A stretch of 64,000 nucleotides of DNA from Streptomyces sp. SAI-127 (lineage in GTDB: Bacteria > Actinomycetota > Actinomycetes > Streptomycetales > Streptomycetaceae): positions 372,001 to 436,000 of the forward strand of contig NZ_JARXYJ010000001.1 of NCBI RefSeq assembly GCF_029894425.1, written 5' to 3'. Made by a program: the position numbers and the translations under genes. Position 1 is the stretch's first letter; each line of letters opens with the position of its first letter. The notes under the pieces are model-generated. The model ran no database searches. It worked only from the letters and a program-made list of their open reading frames with translations, and was not told where the DNA came from. Shown piece by piece: positions 25,199-34,971 of the stretch.

Positions 25199-25930
25199 TT
25201 GCGCACACATCGACTTGCCGTGGCCTTGGCCAGTTCCATCGTCCTGGCCCTGGCGCTCACCGCCTGCGGAGAAAGCGACGCCGAGTCGAAGTCGGTCGGA
25301 ACGGCAACCACGGAGCCCACCGACACGACCGTCACGCCCACCTCCACCGCCACCGCCGTTTCGGCATCGGCGTCTGCCACCGCCACGGGGCAAGCCACGA
25401 AGGGCGCGGGCTCCCAAGGCTCCGGAAACGGTGGCGGCAGCGGAGCGAGTTCCGGCAAGACCTCGTCCGCCGGCACGGGCTCCGGCAGTGCCAAGCCCGT
25501 GGACTGCACCACCGGTTCGTTGAAGTTCGCCATCAAAGAGGTGAAGAGCCCCATCAACCATGTCCTCATCACGGCTACGAACACCGGCTCGAAGCCCTGC
25601 CACATCTACCGCTACCCCGCCCTGCGGTTGAGTGAGAACTCGCAATCCGAAACAGCCAGGTTGGGGCCGAGCCAGCCACAAGCCGTCGTCACCCTCGACC
25701 GCGGCGCCACCGCGTACGCGGGCCTGATCACCGCGTCCGTCGACCGCAACAGTCAGACCAAGGTCACGACCTCCTCGATCGGTTTGTCCCTGCACGGCCC
25801 CGACGCGGGAGACTCGTCCACCGAGAACGGGGTGGATGTACCCGTTCCCGGCGGTTCCCTGTACGTCGAGGACGACAACGCCCAGGTCACCTTCTGGCAG
25901 GACAACGTGAGCGACGCGCTCGCCTGGTGA
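25199..25930 (+). CDS. secreted DUF4232 lipoprotein
   Basis: A 243-residue protein starting at TTG with AGAGG upstream. It has a short Arg/His N-terminus, a hydrophobic core (LAVALASSIVLALAL) and the lipobox LTAC at about residue 20, so it should be a lipoprotein on the outer face of the membrane. A Ser/Thr/Gly-rich linker follows to about residue 100, then a DUF4232-type beta domain with a conserved Cys (NTGSKPCHIYRYPAL). Function unknown. It lies 79 bp upstream of the Ser/Thr kinase on the same strand, so it may be a surface partner of it. Confidence 0.88.
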   Translation: MRTHRLAVALASSIVLALALTACGESDAESKSVGTATTEPTDTTVTPTSTATAVSASASATATGQATKGAGSQGSGNGGGSGASSGKTSSAGTGSGSAKPVDCTTGSLKFAIKEVKSPINHVLITATNTGSKPCHIYRYPALRLSENSQSETARLGPSQPQAVVTLDRGATAYAGLITASVDRNSQTKVTTSSIGLSLHGPDAGDSSTENGVDVPVPGGSLYVEDDNAQVTFWQDNVSDALAW

Positions 25931-26009
25931 CCTGGAACTGGCGTCCCGCACAAGGGCCTTGGCCCAAGCTCAGCCGTCGATCCACGTAAGAAAAAGGGTG
26001 TGACCGTCC

Positions 26010-28196
26010 ATGCCATTGCGAGATGGTGACCCTGAAGCCGTGGGGAGCTATGTCCTGCTCGACAGGATCGGTGCCGGCGGCATGGGCACCGTGTTCCTGG
26101 GCCGCTCGGCCGCCGGACGCAGGGTCGCCGTGAAGCTGGTGCACCCACAGCTCTGCGAGGACGAGGAGTTCCGCGTCCGTTTCCGGCAGGAGATCGCGGC
26201 GGTCCGCCGGGTCAGCGGGGCGTTCACGGCACCCGTCGTCGACGCCGACCCGGATGCCGAGCGGCCATGGATGGCCACGCTGTACGTACCGGGCCCGAGC
26301 CTGGCGGCCTGCGTGGACCGCGGCGGCCCGCTGACCGGACCGGAGCTGCGGATCCTGGCACTGGGGCTCATCGAGGCGCTGCGCGAGATCCACCGGGCCG
26401 GGGTGGTGCACCGCGATCTGAAGCCGGGGAACGTGCTGATGGCCGAAGACGGCCCCCGCGTCATCGACTTCGGCATCTCGCGTGCCGCCGACAACCAGCA
26501 GTTGACCGTCACGGGCAACCTGATCGGCACGCCGCCGTTCATGTCACCGGAGCAGCTGCGTTCGCCGCGCGACGTCACCCCGGCGTCGGACGTGTTCTCG
26601 CTGGGCTCGTTGCTGGCCTACGCGGCCACCGGAAGCGGACCGTTCGACGCGGACACGCCGTACATGGCCGGCTATCAGGTGATGTACGAGCCGCCGACAC
26701 TGGACGAGGTTCCGCGACCACTGCGCGGTATCGTCGAACGCTGTCTGGACAAGGACCCGGCGGCACGCCCCGGACTTGGGGAACTGCACGACTGGCTCCG
26801 CGCGTTACCGCAGACAGCCGACTCCGGCAATTCCGGCTCCGGCAACTCCGACCACACCACCGGTCCCGGCGAACATGGTCACCCCGACCATTCCGACGAC
26901 CTCGGCAACGCGGTCGACACAGGCAAAAAGGCGATGCCCGGAGCCTCCACCGAACCCGTCACCGGCCGAGGTCTGCGCAGAGATCGTCGTGGCCGACGGC
27001 TCACGCGTCTGCTCACGGCCGTAGGTACAGCGGTCGCCGTCACCGCGTTGAGCCTCGCGGCGGTCAACGCCTTCGGCGGCGACGAACGACCCACCGCACG
27101 CACCCCTTCGCTCCCCGCCGGCTGGCACCCCTGGCAGACGACGCTCCGCCTCGGCTCCGTGCCCGACACCGCGATGGATTCCGGCCCGCCGGGGTGCGTC
27201 CCCGAGCGCACCGTCCTCTACTGCGGCGGCGAGGGCTTCACCGTCGCCAAGGTCGATGCCGCCACCGGCCGCGTCATCTGGCGGTCCGGCGACTCCGTAC
27301 AGAACACGATGCCCTACGGCGTACGGAACGGAGTCGTGTACGTCGCCGAGCAGACCCATGGTGAATTCCGGACCGCGGCTCTGGACACCGCCACCGGGAA
27401 GCGCAGATGGGTGCGAGACAGCGACAGCTCGGTCGTCTTCAGCGGCGGGCTGCTGACCTCCACAAACGACATCCAGGGATTCATCGCGTACGACACGTCG
27501 GGGAAGGAACTGTGGCAGTCGCCGAAGGCCGCGTTCTGCGCACCGCTGTCCCTGGCCGGCGTTCCGTACGCCGAGTGCACGATCACCGGCCAGACCACCA
27601 CCCTGCTGCGCCTCGACCCGGCCGATGGCACGGCACGCAAACTCGCGGCCCTGCCGATCGGATCGCAGGGCATCGGACAGTCCGGAGGCGCACCGGTCTA
27701 CGCGCAGCCCGCGGCGGCGGCGAACCAGGACGGGGAGATCGAGAGCGAGCGCCGGTACACCACGTTGCTCCGGGTGGACCCGCGTACCGGCGCCGTCCGT
27801 CCCGTGCCGCTGTCCCGCACCCTACGCGGCGCGCCGACCCTGCTCGGCGACGACGTCGTGGTCTTCGCCCAGACCAACGGAACCGTCACCGCGGTGTCCG
27901 CCGACGACGGCAAGCAGTTGTGGCAGCGGTCGACCGGCATGGAGGGCCTGTCGCAGCCGGTCTTGTCGGCGACGTACGAGCACATCTACTTCTCCAACCG
28001 CATCGGCCGCGTGGTGGCCCTCGACCTGAGTACCGGCAAGGAACTCTGGCGCACCTCCGCCGTCGACATCCTCGGGGACGCGTCCCAGGACTGGGCGCCG
28101 AGCGTTGTCCTCGTCAGGGACGAGATCGTGGCGATGGCCGGCAACACGCTCTCCTCCGTCGGTCCGAACGGCCCCACGGCACAGGCCACCGACTGA
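26010..28196 (+). CDS. AfsK-like Ser/Thr protein kinase with PQQ-type beta-propeller
   Basis: A 728-residue membrane kinase. Domain order: Hanks-type kinase at about 13-275 (GAGGMGTVFLG glycine loop, VAVKLVHP lysine, HRDLKPGN catalytic loop, DFGISR, GTPPFMSPEQL), a Ser/Thr/Gly/Asn-rich linker, one transmembrane helix at about 332-352, and an extracytoplasmic part with repeated PQQ-like blades (ATGRVIWRSGD, STGKELWRTS). This is the architecture of Streptomyces AfsK, which phosphorylates AfsR and influences secondary metabolism and growth. One TTA codon (26805-26807, residue 266) in the kinase region suggests dependence on the bldA tRNA. Confidence 0.93.
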   Translation: MPLRDGDPEAVGSYVLLDRIGAGGMGTVFLGRSAAGRRVAVKLVHPQLCEDEEFRVRFRQEIAAVRRVSGAFTAPVVDADPDAERPWMATLYVPGPSLAACVDRGGPLTGPELRILALGLIEALREIHRAGVVHRDLKPGNVLMAEDGPRVIDFGISRAADNQQLTVTGNLIGTPPFMSPEQLRSPRDVTPASDVFSLGSLLAYAATGSGPFDADTPYMAGYQVMYEPPTLDEVPRPLRGIVERCLDKDPAARPGLGELHDWLRALPQTADSGNSGSGNSDHTTGPGEHGHPDHSDDLGNAVDTGKKAMPGASTEPVTGRGLRRDRRGRRLTRLLTAVGTAVAVTALSLAAVNAFGGDERPTARTPSLPAGWHPWQTTLRLGSVPDTAMDSGPPGCVPERTVLYCGGEGFTVAKVDAATGRVIWRSGDSVQNTMPYGVRNGVVYVAEQTHGEFRTAALDTATGKRRWVRDSDSSVVFSGGLLTSTNDIQGFIAYDTSGKELWQSPKAAFCAPLSLAGVPYAECTITGQTTTLLRLDPADGTARKLAALPIGSQGIGQSGGAPVYAQPAAAANQDGEIESERRYTTLLRVDPRTGAVRPVPLSRTLRGAPTLLGDDVVVFAQTNGTVTAVSADDGKQLWQRSTGMEGLSQPVLSATYEHIYFSNRIGRVVALDLSTGKELWRTSAVDILGDASQDWAPSVVLVRDEIVAMAGNTLSSVGPNGPTAQATD

Positions 28197-28284
28197 CGGC
28201 CCCGGCGTGCAGCGGCAGAGGGCTCGTTGAGCGAGGCCACCTCCACGGCGCGGCGGCGGACATCGCTCAGCCGGGCTGCCCGCC

Positions 28285-30393
28285 TCACTGGTCCGCCGGC
28301 AGGCCCCGGCCCACCGGAAGGACCGCTGTTCCGCTCAGTTCGTGACTCCACAGGACGTCCCTGATGTGCTGCACCGCGGCCGTCAGGTGGCGGCGGTAGG
28401 TGCTGAAAGACATCCCGAGGCGTCGGGCCGCCGCCTCCTGGGTGGGGGCGGTCTTGCTGTACGTGGTCGTGAGGACCTGATGACGTGTCTCTCCGCCGCG
28501 CTGCCCCAGCAGGGTGTCGATGGCGTGGAGCAGGACATCGTGGAGGTTCTGGTCGTGCTCTGCGACCAGTCGGCTGCGGTTGAGGGGGTTTGCCGCGAGT
28601 TCGCCCGGCCACCACAGTGCACGCAGGGCGTCCCGTACGGCGGTGTCGAACTCCGGCCGGGACAGCACCACGTGATCCGACCGCTCTTGCGGAGGTGTGA
28701 CCGCAGGCGTGACGGCAGCCACGTCCTCCTGCAGAGCTTCGTGCTTCTCCGCCACCCACGCCATCGCGGACCGGATACGCCAGTCGTGGGCGAACAGGCG
28801 GTAGCCGTGGTCGCCGATCACCGGGCTGGCGTCCGTCGGCAGCATGTCGCCGGGCGCCAGGTGAGCGTTCCAGAACCCGTCGTCCCTCATCACGACGAAC
28901 AACCACGCAAGACGGTCGGCCCGGATGATCTCCGCCGTCACGCGCCACGTGACCAGGTTCAGAGATGCCGAGGGCCGCTGGTACGCCTGTGCGTCCACCA
29001 TGAACCGTGCAACAGCCATGTGCTCGCCTGCTCGTATTGGGCTGCCTGCGCGGGCGTGGGACCAGGCGGCGGCCACCACCGGGTCGACGTCCTCCCCCTC
29101 GGGTCCGCTGAGCCGCAGCAACGTCGAAAAGGCCGTGATCTCGTCGGTCCGGTTCGAGCGGTAGACCCTGAACGCTTCGGGCTGCCGGTTGAGCCAGAAG
29201 CGGGCGATCGCGGCGGACTCGGCGCCCTCCGTCAGGTGGACCAGGTCCACCACGCGGCTCTCGTCGTCAGGCGTACACGGCATTTCCCGCACCGCGTCCT
29301 CAGGGTCCCATACGAGGGTGTCGGCAAGATGACCGAGGGAACGGTCCAGGTACACGAGTGAGTTCATCGCCTGGAGCACCTGTGCGGCGGGCACCTCACG
29401 GACCCGGGCGAGCAGATGGTGGTACATCCGTCGGCGCAGGGCGGCGAATCCCTCGGGGTCCCGCCAGCGGAGATCGGCGGCCAACACCTCGCGCACGACA
29501 TCGTGCGGAAAGAGCCCGGAGTCGGTGGCTTCGATGAACGGCTGGGTGCGCAGCCAGGCGAACAGTTCAGCGGCGTCTTCGCCCGTCAACGCCCGCAGCA
29601 GGGCCTCGGAGGTGACATCGGCCTGCGCGCACACCTCCAGCGCCGTGCGGTGCGCCGCACTCGGGGCGTGGCCTACGAGTTGGGGCAGCAACGTCGCGAT
29701 CACGTCCTGGCCCGGTGACCAGTCGGCAGCACCCCGCGCCCCGTCCGTGTCCCGCTGCGCGGCGACCGCCACCGCCAGCGACAGGGCCAGCGGATTACCA
29801 CTGGCGAAGGACAGCAGCGCGTGGTGCGTCCCGGCCGGGACACCTCGTACGCGCAGGAAGGCGGCGGCATCCTCCCGGGCCAGATCCCGCAACCGCACCA
29901 CCCGCAGCAGGTCCGCCCACCCCGGATCGGCGACCCAGCGGGGATCGGGGGCCGCGCGTCCGGCCACCACCACGACCGTGCCCAGCGGCAACCGCGGCAG
30001 GAACTGCTCCCACAACCAGTGCTCCAGGCCGTGGCAGAGCTCGAAGGTGTCGACCAACAGCACCGTGTTCGGCTCGCCGATCGCTTTCCCGGCCGCGTGC
30101 TCGAAGTCCTCCGGCGTCGCGGCGACCGTACGCCCGTCCACCTCGATCACCAGCCGCCCCGCCTCGTGCGCCTCGAGAGCGAACCGCCTCAGCAGCGCGG
30201 ACTTGCCGATCCCGCCGGGCCCGTGCAGATACAGAACCGACGGCGCGTGGGAGTCCCCCGCCATCGCGGACCGGAAGACCGCCCGCTCCGCCACCCGCCC
30301 CACGAACGCCTGGTCCCGCGCGGCGACCACCAGGTCACCCAACAAGCCACCGTTCCCCGAATCCACAAGCCCCCCACCAACCGAACCATGCAT
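28285..30393 (-). CDS. STAND-type ATPase with C-terminal HTH, copy 1
   Basis: A 702-residue protein. Seen: FVGRVAERAVF, Walker A GPGGIGKS at residues 58-65, Walker B-like VLLVDTFE, ARDxxWV-like VAGRAAPDPRW, a long helical middle, and a C-terminal helix-turn-helix (QEAAARRLGMSFSTYRRHL, about 645-675). It should be an ATP-switched regulator. ATG 30393 is chosen because the frame before it is not protein-like; AAGGTG lies upstream. It is homologous along its whole length to the gene at 44662-46809, and a conserved block precedes both. It converges with the kinase gene. Confidence 0.88.
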   Translation of the reverse strand: MHGSVGGGLVDSGNGGLLGDLVVAARDQAFVGRVAERAVFRSAMAGDSHAPSVLYLHGPGGIGKSALLRRFALEAHEAGRLVIEVDGRTVAATPEDFEHAAGKAIGEPNTVLLVDTFELCHGLEHWLWEQFLPRLPLGTVVVVAGRAAPDPRWVADPGWADLLRVVRLRDLAREDAAAFLRVRGVPAGTHHALLSFASGNPLALSLAVAVAAQRDTDGARGAADWSPGQDVIATLLPQLVGHAPSAAHRTALEVCAQADVTSEALLRALTGEDAAELFAWLRTQPFIEATDSGLFPHDVVREVLAADLRWRDPEGFAALRRRMYHHLLARVREVPAAQVLQAMNSLVYLDRSLGHLADTLVWDPEDAVREMPCTPDDESRVVDLVHLTEGAESAAIARFWLNRQPEAFRVYRSNRTDEITAFSTLLRLSGPEGEDVDPVVAAAWSHARAGSPIRAGEHMAVARFMVDAQAYQRPSASLNLVTWRVTAEIIRADRLAWLFVVMRDDGFWNAHLAPGDMLPTDASPVIGDHGYRLFAHDWRIRSAMAWVAEKHEALQEDVAAVTPAVTPPQERSDHVVLSRPEFDTAVRDALRALWWPGELAANPLNRSRLVAEHDQNLHDVLLHAIDTLLGQRGGETRHQVLTTTYSKTAPTQEAAARRLGMSFSTYRRHLTAAVQHIRDVLWSHELSGTAVLPVGRGLPADQ

Positions 30394-30446
30394 GGCCGAG
30401 CACCTTACGCCGCGCACCCCAGACCAACCGAAGGGATGAGACCGCG

Positions 30447-30479
30447 CGTCGATATGACTTGGTTCACTCCGCCGCCGGT
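30447..30479 (-). promoter_or_regulatory. conserved upstream block of STAND gene copy 1
   Basis: A block of about 33 bp containing TATGACTTGG, a TNCAC step and CCGCCGGT is shared almost base for base with 46837-46870 upstream of copy 2. It lies about 55 bp before the start codon here. Conservation in a non-coding position between paralogs points to a promoter or operator. Confidence 0.6.
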
Positions 30480-30523
30480 AACCCGAGTGTCCGGTGTAGG
30501 GGCCGGGTGTGCCTGGGAGTGCC

Positions 30524-30734
30524 AGGGCTGCCACCGGTGCTCCGGGTCCTCGGGGGCGTGCACATCGAGGCGGCCGGTGAGTAGGGCATGCGCCAGCGGG
30601 TTCCAGACCAGGACGTCACCGGTGACGCCGGTCACGAGCACGGGCGCCGAGATCGACACGATCCTCGCTGTGTCTCCGACGCGGGTTCCTGACGTCGGGG
30701 TTGGCTCCTGGCCCGCTCGGCCCCAGCGGTGCAC
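30524..30734 (-). pseudogene. fragment resembling the ligand domain of an MmyB-type XRE regulator
   Basis: About 45 residues (APVLVTGVTGDVLVWNPLAHALL, seen in part) match the pattern of MmyB-like domains, where a hydrophobic strand is followed by VLAWNPLA. The HTH part and the rest of the domain are missing. Four intact members of this family are in the window. The remainder of the 500-bp gap to the P450 gene shows no gene. Confidence 0.45.
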
Positions 30735-30895
30735 GAAGTCCCGCCGCCGGGAACGCTGTCGGGCTGCGCCGCATGCGATCGGTGCAGCACCGGCAGTCGA
30801 AGCGCCTCAACCACCGGGCCGAGAACTCCCACCCGCCACCAGCAACGCGCTCGACGGGTTGAGATCGCCCCTCAAAGCAGGGCAGCGCCTACGTA

Positions 30896-32284
30896 TCAAC
30901 GGGCCTGAGCGCGGGCCCGAAGCCGCACCCGCGCCGCCCCCGTCGCCTGAAGCGTGATCCCCGCCATCAAGGAGATCTCCCTGTCCACCGCCTCCAAGTC
31001 GTAAGCGCGCAGCAACACCGCCAGAGCGAGCACGGACTCGAGCATCGCGAAGTGCTGACCGATGCAGGCGCGTGGACCGCCGCCGAAGGGGAACCAGGCG
31101 TAGCGGTGCCGGGCACCCTCGCGCTCGGGGGTGAAGCGTTCGGGGTCGAAGCGCTCGGGGTCGTCCCACAGGTCCGGGTGGCGGTGGATGACCCACGGCG
31201 GGACCAGAACGTCAGCCCCGGCAGGAATGAGGTGCCCGTCGACCTCGGCGGCTTCGACGGACCGGCGGCCGATCAGCGGAGCGGCCGGGTACAGCCGCAT
31301 GGCCTCCTTCAGCACCCTCGTCAGATACGGCAGCCCGTCAAGGTCGGCGGCCGAGAGCGTACGCCCGGCCGGCAGGAGGTCGGCCTCCTCCTGTGCCCGC
31401 GCCTGGACCTCCGGGTGCCGGGACAGCAAGTGCAGCGCGAAGGTCATGGATGTCCCGGTCGTTTCGTGGCCCGCAATCAGGAACACGAGGAGTTGGTCGC
31501 GGAGTTCGGCGGCGTCAAGGCTGCCGTCCTCTTCGCTGCTCGCCCGGGAGAGGAGAGAGAGCAGGTCGTCGGCAGCCGCTGTCGTTCCGGCCGCCCGGCG
31601 CTCGGCGGTGATCCGGTCGCAGACCGCGTACACCGCGCGGGTCGCCTCCTCGGCGCGGCGGTTGGCCGGGAGGGGCCAGGAGCGCGGCGGATTGACGGGG
31701 GACAAGCCGCGCCGGAGCACGTACGCATTGATCACGGGGAAGTGGTCGTGCACGACGTCGGCGGCCGCCTCGATGTCCGCGCCGAAGAGGATGCGCGCCA
31801 CTGTGCGTAGTGCGAACCGGTCCATCTCCCTGTTCACGTCGACGACCGTGTCGTGGGCGGTGCGCCAGCGTTCCACCATGCTCCCGGCCTCCAGCGTCAC
31901 CGCTGTGGCGTAGCCGTCCACCTGCCGCTTGGTGAACAGCGGTTGGATGAGGCGGCGTTGGCGCAGATAGTCGGCGTCCTGGCTGGTGAGCAGGCCATTA
32001 CCGATGGACAGCCGGATCTCCTCGTAAAGCCGGTTGTCCTTGCGGAAGTTGGCCGTCTGGGTGGCCAGGACCTGCTGTGCGCCCTCCGCGGAGAAGACGC
32101 AGTGCATCACCGAACGCAGTCCTGGTGGGCCGGCGGAGATACGGACCACGTCGCCGTACTCTCGCCGCGCGCGCAGGAGAGTGTCCAGTGAGTCGCGCCG
32201 GAGGTCGAGTGCCGAGCCGAGCAGGGGAAGGCCTTTGGGGCCCGGTATCTCAGCGATGGCGGTCATGGGTGACTTGTCTCGCAC
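30896..32284 (-). CDS. cytochrome P450
   Basis: A 462-residue P450. Seen: proline-rich N-terminus IPGPKGLPLLG, the oxygen-binding I helix AGHETTGTS, the K-helix ExxR in LKEAMRLYP, and the heme loop FPFGGGPRACIG with the Cys ligand near residue 405. No membrane anchor, so a soluble class I enzyme needing ferredoxin, though none is encoded nearby. The GTG at 32284 has GGAGGA 8 nt upstream and is preferred; ATG 32266 is the alternative. The sequence resembles CYP102/CYP110-like fatty-acid or terpene hydroxylases, but the substrate is not assignable. Confidence 0.92.
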   Translation of the reverse strand: MRDKSPMTAIAEIPGPKGLPLLGSALDLRRDSLDTLLRARREYGDVVRISAGPPGLRSVMHCVFSAEGAQQVLATQTANFRKDNRLYEEIRLSIGNGLLTSQDADYLRQRRLIQPLFTKRQVDGYATAVTLEAGSMVERWRTAHDTVVDVNREMDRFALRTVARILFGADIEAAADVVHDHFPVINAYVLRRGLSPVNPPRSWPLPANRRAEEATRAVYAVCDRITAERRAAGTTAAADDLLSLLSRASSEEDGSLDAAELRDQLLVFLIAGHETTGTSMTFALHLLSRHPEVQARAQEEADLLPAGRTLSAADLDGLPYLTRVLKEAMRLYPAAPLIGRRSVEAAEVDGHLIPAGADVLVPPWVIHRHPDLWDDPERFDPERFTPEREGARHRYAWFPFGGGPRACIGQHFAMLESVLALAVLLRAYDLEAVDREISLMAGITLQATGAARVRLRARAQAR

Positions 32285-32839
32285 GGGTGTAGTTCCTCCG
32301 CAGGGCAGTTCCTGATCGGGTAGTGAGCTGGTAGCGGTGGTGGTCAGAGGCGGGGCAGCGGCACTGAAGCTCGCATCCGGCATGGAAGGCCCATCAGGCC
32401 GAGCGGGGCGGTGGGCTCCGGTGAGTCCCGGCGGGCGCCGATCAAGTGAGCGGCAGACGCCTTCGACCGCTCCGATGGCGGTCGGCCGACCGCTGCCCTG
32501 GGACGGGACCGTCACCGCACTGTTCGGTGACCGCACATGTACGGGCGCTGTTTGACCTGGCGCTGCCGAGGCCTCGGCGGGCCGCCTCCGCCCCGTCGGT
32601 GTCCACCCTCCGTCTGGCTGACGCGCCTGGCGTGCCGGCGGCGCTGGCGGCACTGGCTGCCTTGGCCAGGTGGTGTTGCCTGCCTGAGTCCGCTCGGTCA
32701 CCAGCTCCCTCGGAACAGCGGCCCGTGCCTGGGTTCCCGGACGCGGGTGGCGGTGTCAGGGAAACATGAGGGTCTTCACCACCCGCTGCGCGGCGACGTC
32801 CTCGAGCGCGCTATGCCTGAGGCCGGGGAGGCATCCGGC
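32285..32839. other. 555-bp gap between P450 and flavin oxidoreductase
   Basis: No gene is supported. The frame upstream of the P450 stays open to about 32700 but reads as Pro/Ala/Arg low-complexity sequence, typical of an unselected frame in GC-rich DNA. It should hold the P450 promoter and the end of the flavin oxidoreductase transcript; no confident motif was found. Confidence 0.5.
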
Positions 32840-34267
32840 TCAGTCGCGCGAGGCGCCGATGGCGGCCAGGAGTTCGGCGCGTGAGGGGCCGGGGGCGTGG
32901 TAACGCGGCTGATTGGCGCCGAGGGTCATGATTTTCTCGGTCAGGCCCGGGGCCCCCAGTACCTCTTGGGCCGGGAGGTGGAGCATCGCCAGGTCGGCCA
33001 ACGCGCGGAGCGCGTCCGGGTCGCGGAGCTTGGCCGCGTCAAGGGCTTTGCCGATCACCCAGCTCGGGTCCGCTGTCTCGTACGGTTCGCCGGTGATGTC
33101 CCCGTCGATCTCCGCCAGCCGGTGGCGGCTCCAGCTTGTGATGCTCCGGTAGATGGGTGTCAGGCGGGCCTCGGTGAGCTCGTCGAACCAGAGCACCAAC
33201 TTCTCGGCGTCGGCGGGGCCGACCTCGCGCAGTGTGTCGCGCAGTGCCTGGGCATGCAGCACCCCCGTGCTGAGGCCCGCTCCACGCGCCGGGTTGCTGG
33301 TCGCCCAGGCATCCCCGACCGCGACGAAGCCGGTGACCACCGGCCGACCCTCGACGACGCGGCGGCGGTACTCGCCTTGGGTGCCCGCCATCGCTCGCAC
33401 ACCGCCCACCGGCTCATGGGCCGCCCACTCGGCGACATCGGGGAAGAGCGCGACCGCCCGCTGCCAGGTGTCGGTGTCGTGCAGGGCCCGCAACTGCCGG
33501 TCCCGGGAGGAGACATAGAGTCCCAGGGCCCAGATGTCGTTGTCGCAGGCGAACTTGCCGACCGTCAGCCCTTCGTGATGTTCCAGCACCCAGCCCCGGT
33601 ACGACGGCCGGTTGTTCTGGGGCGCCCGGAAGTAGCGGGAGTAGTAGACGAATCCGTTCGGCTCGCTCTCCATGACGGGCGCGCGGTCTCCGATGGCGTC
33701 CAGCATCTGTGGGACGGCGGAGTTCCGGCCGCTCGCGTCGACCACCAGGTCCGCGTGGAGCACCTGGTCGTTGGCGGTCACCACCCCGCCCACCCGCGGG
33801 GTCGCGCTCTTCGTCGCCGAGGCGTTGACCAGCGCGGTGACGTGCACGCCCCGCAAGACGGTGACGCCCTCCGTCCGAGACGCGACGCGCGCGACCGCCG
33901 CCTCCAACACCGGGCGGCGGGCCGCTACGCTGTCGAAGCGCTCATCCCCGGGGCGGGCCCCGGCAGCCTCCGCCGGCAAGTCCGCGAACTGGATCAGGTT
34001 GATCCGGGTGCCGCCGAGGGCCTCCAGTTCGGCGACCACCTCCGGGAGTTCATGCTCCATCTCCATCCGCCAGCGAGGCATGACCATGTGCAGCATGCGG
34101 AACTGCTTCACCCCACGCCGCTCCCACCCCTCCCACAGCCCGGCGGCGTCGCCGTGCGGCTCGTGGGGGTTCCGCTCCACCACGGTGACGCGGTGGCCGT
34201 CGGCGGCGAGCAGCATCGCGGTCGTGAGTCCGGTGGGACCGGCGCCGAGGACCAGCACATGAGTCAT
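32840..34267 (-). CDS. FAD-dependent oxidoreductase
   Basis: A 475-residue flavoprotein. Seen: the N-terminal GAGPTGLTTAMLL FAD fold with VVERNP, a DASGRNSAVP motif, and VGDAWATSNPARGAGLSTG (GD motif) in the place expected for PHBH-fold enzymes. It is related to geranylgeranyl-reductase/halogenase-like monooxygenases more than to simple hydroxylases. AGGAG precedes the ATG at 34267. It lies 555 bp upstream of the P450 on the same strand, so the two may serve one oxidative tailoring route, but the large gap makes an operon doubtful. Substrate unknown. Confidence 0.82.
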   Translation of the reverse strand: MTHVLVLGAGPTGLTTAMLLAADGHRVTVVERNPHEPHGDAAGLWEGWERRGVKQFRMLHMVMPRWRMEMEHELPEVVAELEALGGTRINLIQFADLPAEAAGARPGDERFDSVAARRPVLEAAVARVASRTEGVTVLRGVHVTALVNASATKSATPRVGGVVTANDQVLHADLVVDASGRNSAVPQMLDAIGDRAPVMESEPNGFVYYSRYFRAPQNNRPSYRGWVLEHHEGLTVGKFACDNDIWALGLYVSSRDRQLRALHDTDTWQRAVALFPDVAEWAAHEPVGGVRAMAGTQGEYRRRVVEGRPVVTGFVAVGDAWATSNPARGAGLSTGVLHAQALRDTLREVGPADAEKLVLWFDELTEARLTPIYRSITSWSRHRLAEIDGDITGEPYETADPSWVIGKALDAAKLRDPDALRALADLAMLHLPAQEVLGAPGLTEKIMTLGANQPRYHAPGPSRAELLAAIGASRD

Positions 34268-34397
34268 GGACGTTCTCCTGAAAGGCGAAACAGATACGAT
34301 CCAGACTCACGCGGCCGCACTGATGAGAGCCAGGCCATTCCCTGTCCAACAACTGCTCCAATGCCGGGCGAAACTCCGCTGGCGTGGGTCGGAGACT

Positions 34398-34870
34398 CTA
34401 GCCGCGCGCCTTCGCGAAGGAGGTGCCCGAGACTTGGTCAAATGCGCGCCGAGTTGCCTCTGAGCTGAGGCGATGAGGCTTGCCGAGGCGGCGCAGCAGT
34501 TCGTGCTTGCCCGCGCTCGCCGTGCCGAGCACGTGGGCGCCCTGGGTCTTGGCGATCTGCACCGCGAGGTGGCCGACGCCGCCCGCAGCTCGGTGTCAGG
34601 CCGTGACGTCGGCCATCGGAGGCCGGCCGCCGGCCCGGTGGCGAGCTGGGCGGGCTTGTGGATGATCTCGCTGATGGAGGCGAGGACGTACTCGGCGTAG
34701 GTGTTGCCTCCCCCCGGGAGGGCGAGCATGCCAAGGACCTCGTCCCGGAGCGAAGGCGGACACACCCGGGCCGACGGCATCCACTGTGTCGGCGATGTCC
34801 CAACCGATGGCGAACGGCGGCTCGTCGGACATCGGCGAGACCGCCCAACACACATGACTGGCAAGCGCGA
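34398..34870 (-). pseudogene. decayed MDR (quinone oxidoreductase-like) gene
   Basis: Pieces of a zinc-independent medium-chain dehydrogenase occur in order but in different frames: PPFAIGWDIADTVDAVGPGV, then DEVLGMLALPGGGNTYAEYV with SEIIHKPAQLAT, then [20 protein letters not shown] followed by KHELLRRLG. At least two frameshifts and an internal deletion (the linker between catalytic and cofactor domains) separate them, and the C-terminal half is gone. An old, inactive gene. The short spans on either side (34268-34397 and 34871-34971) show no gene. Confidence 0.8.
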
Positions 34871-34971
34871 CCTGTTTCGAAGCGCACGCGCCAGTGTCGG
34901 CGGGTGGGTGCACGGCTCCCAGGAGCAGCGCGGCCTCTCGCTCCACGGGGTTCGCGGGTCATCATCTGTGC

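Noticed and set aside
24759..25208. Minus-strand frame of 149 codons in the spacer before the lipoprotein
   Set aside because: No domain, and it runs across the lipoprotein's ribosome site and start; only its middle looks mildly protein-like.
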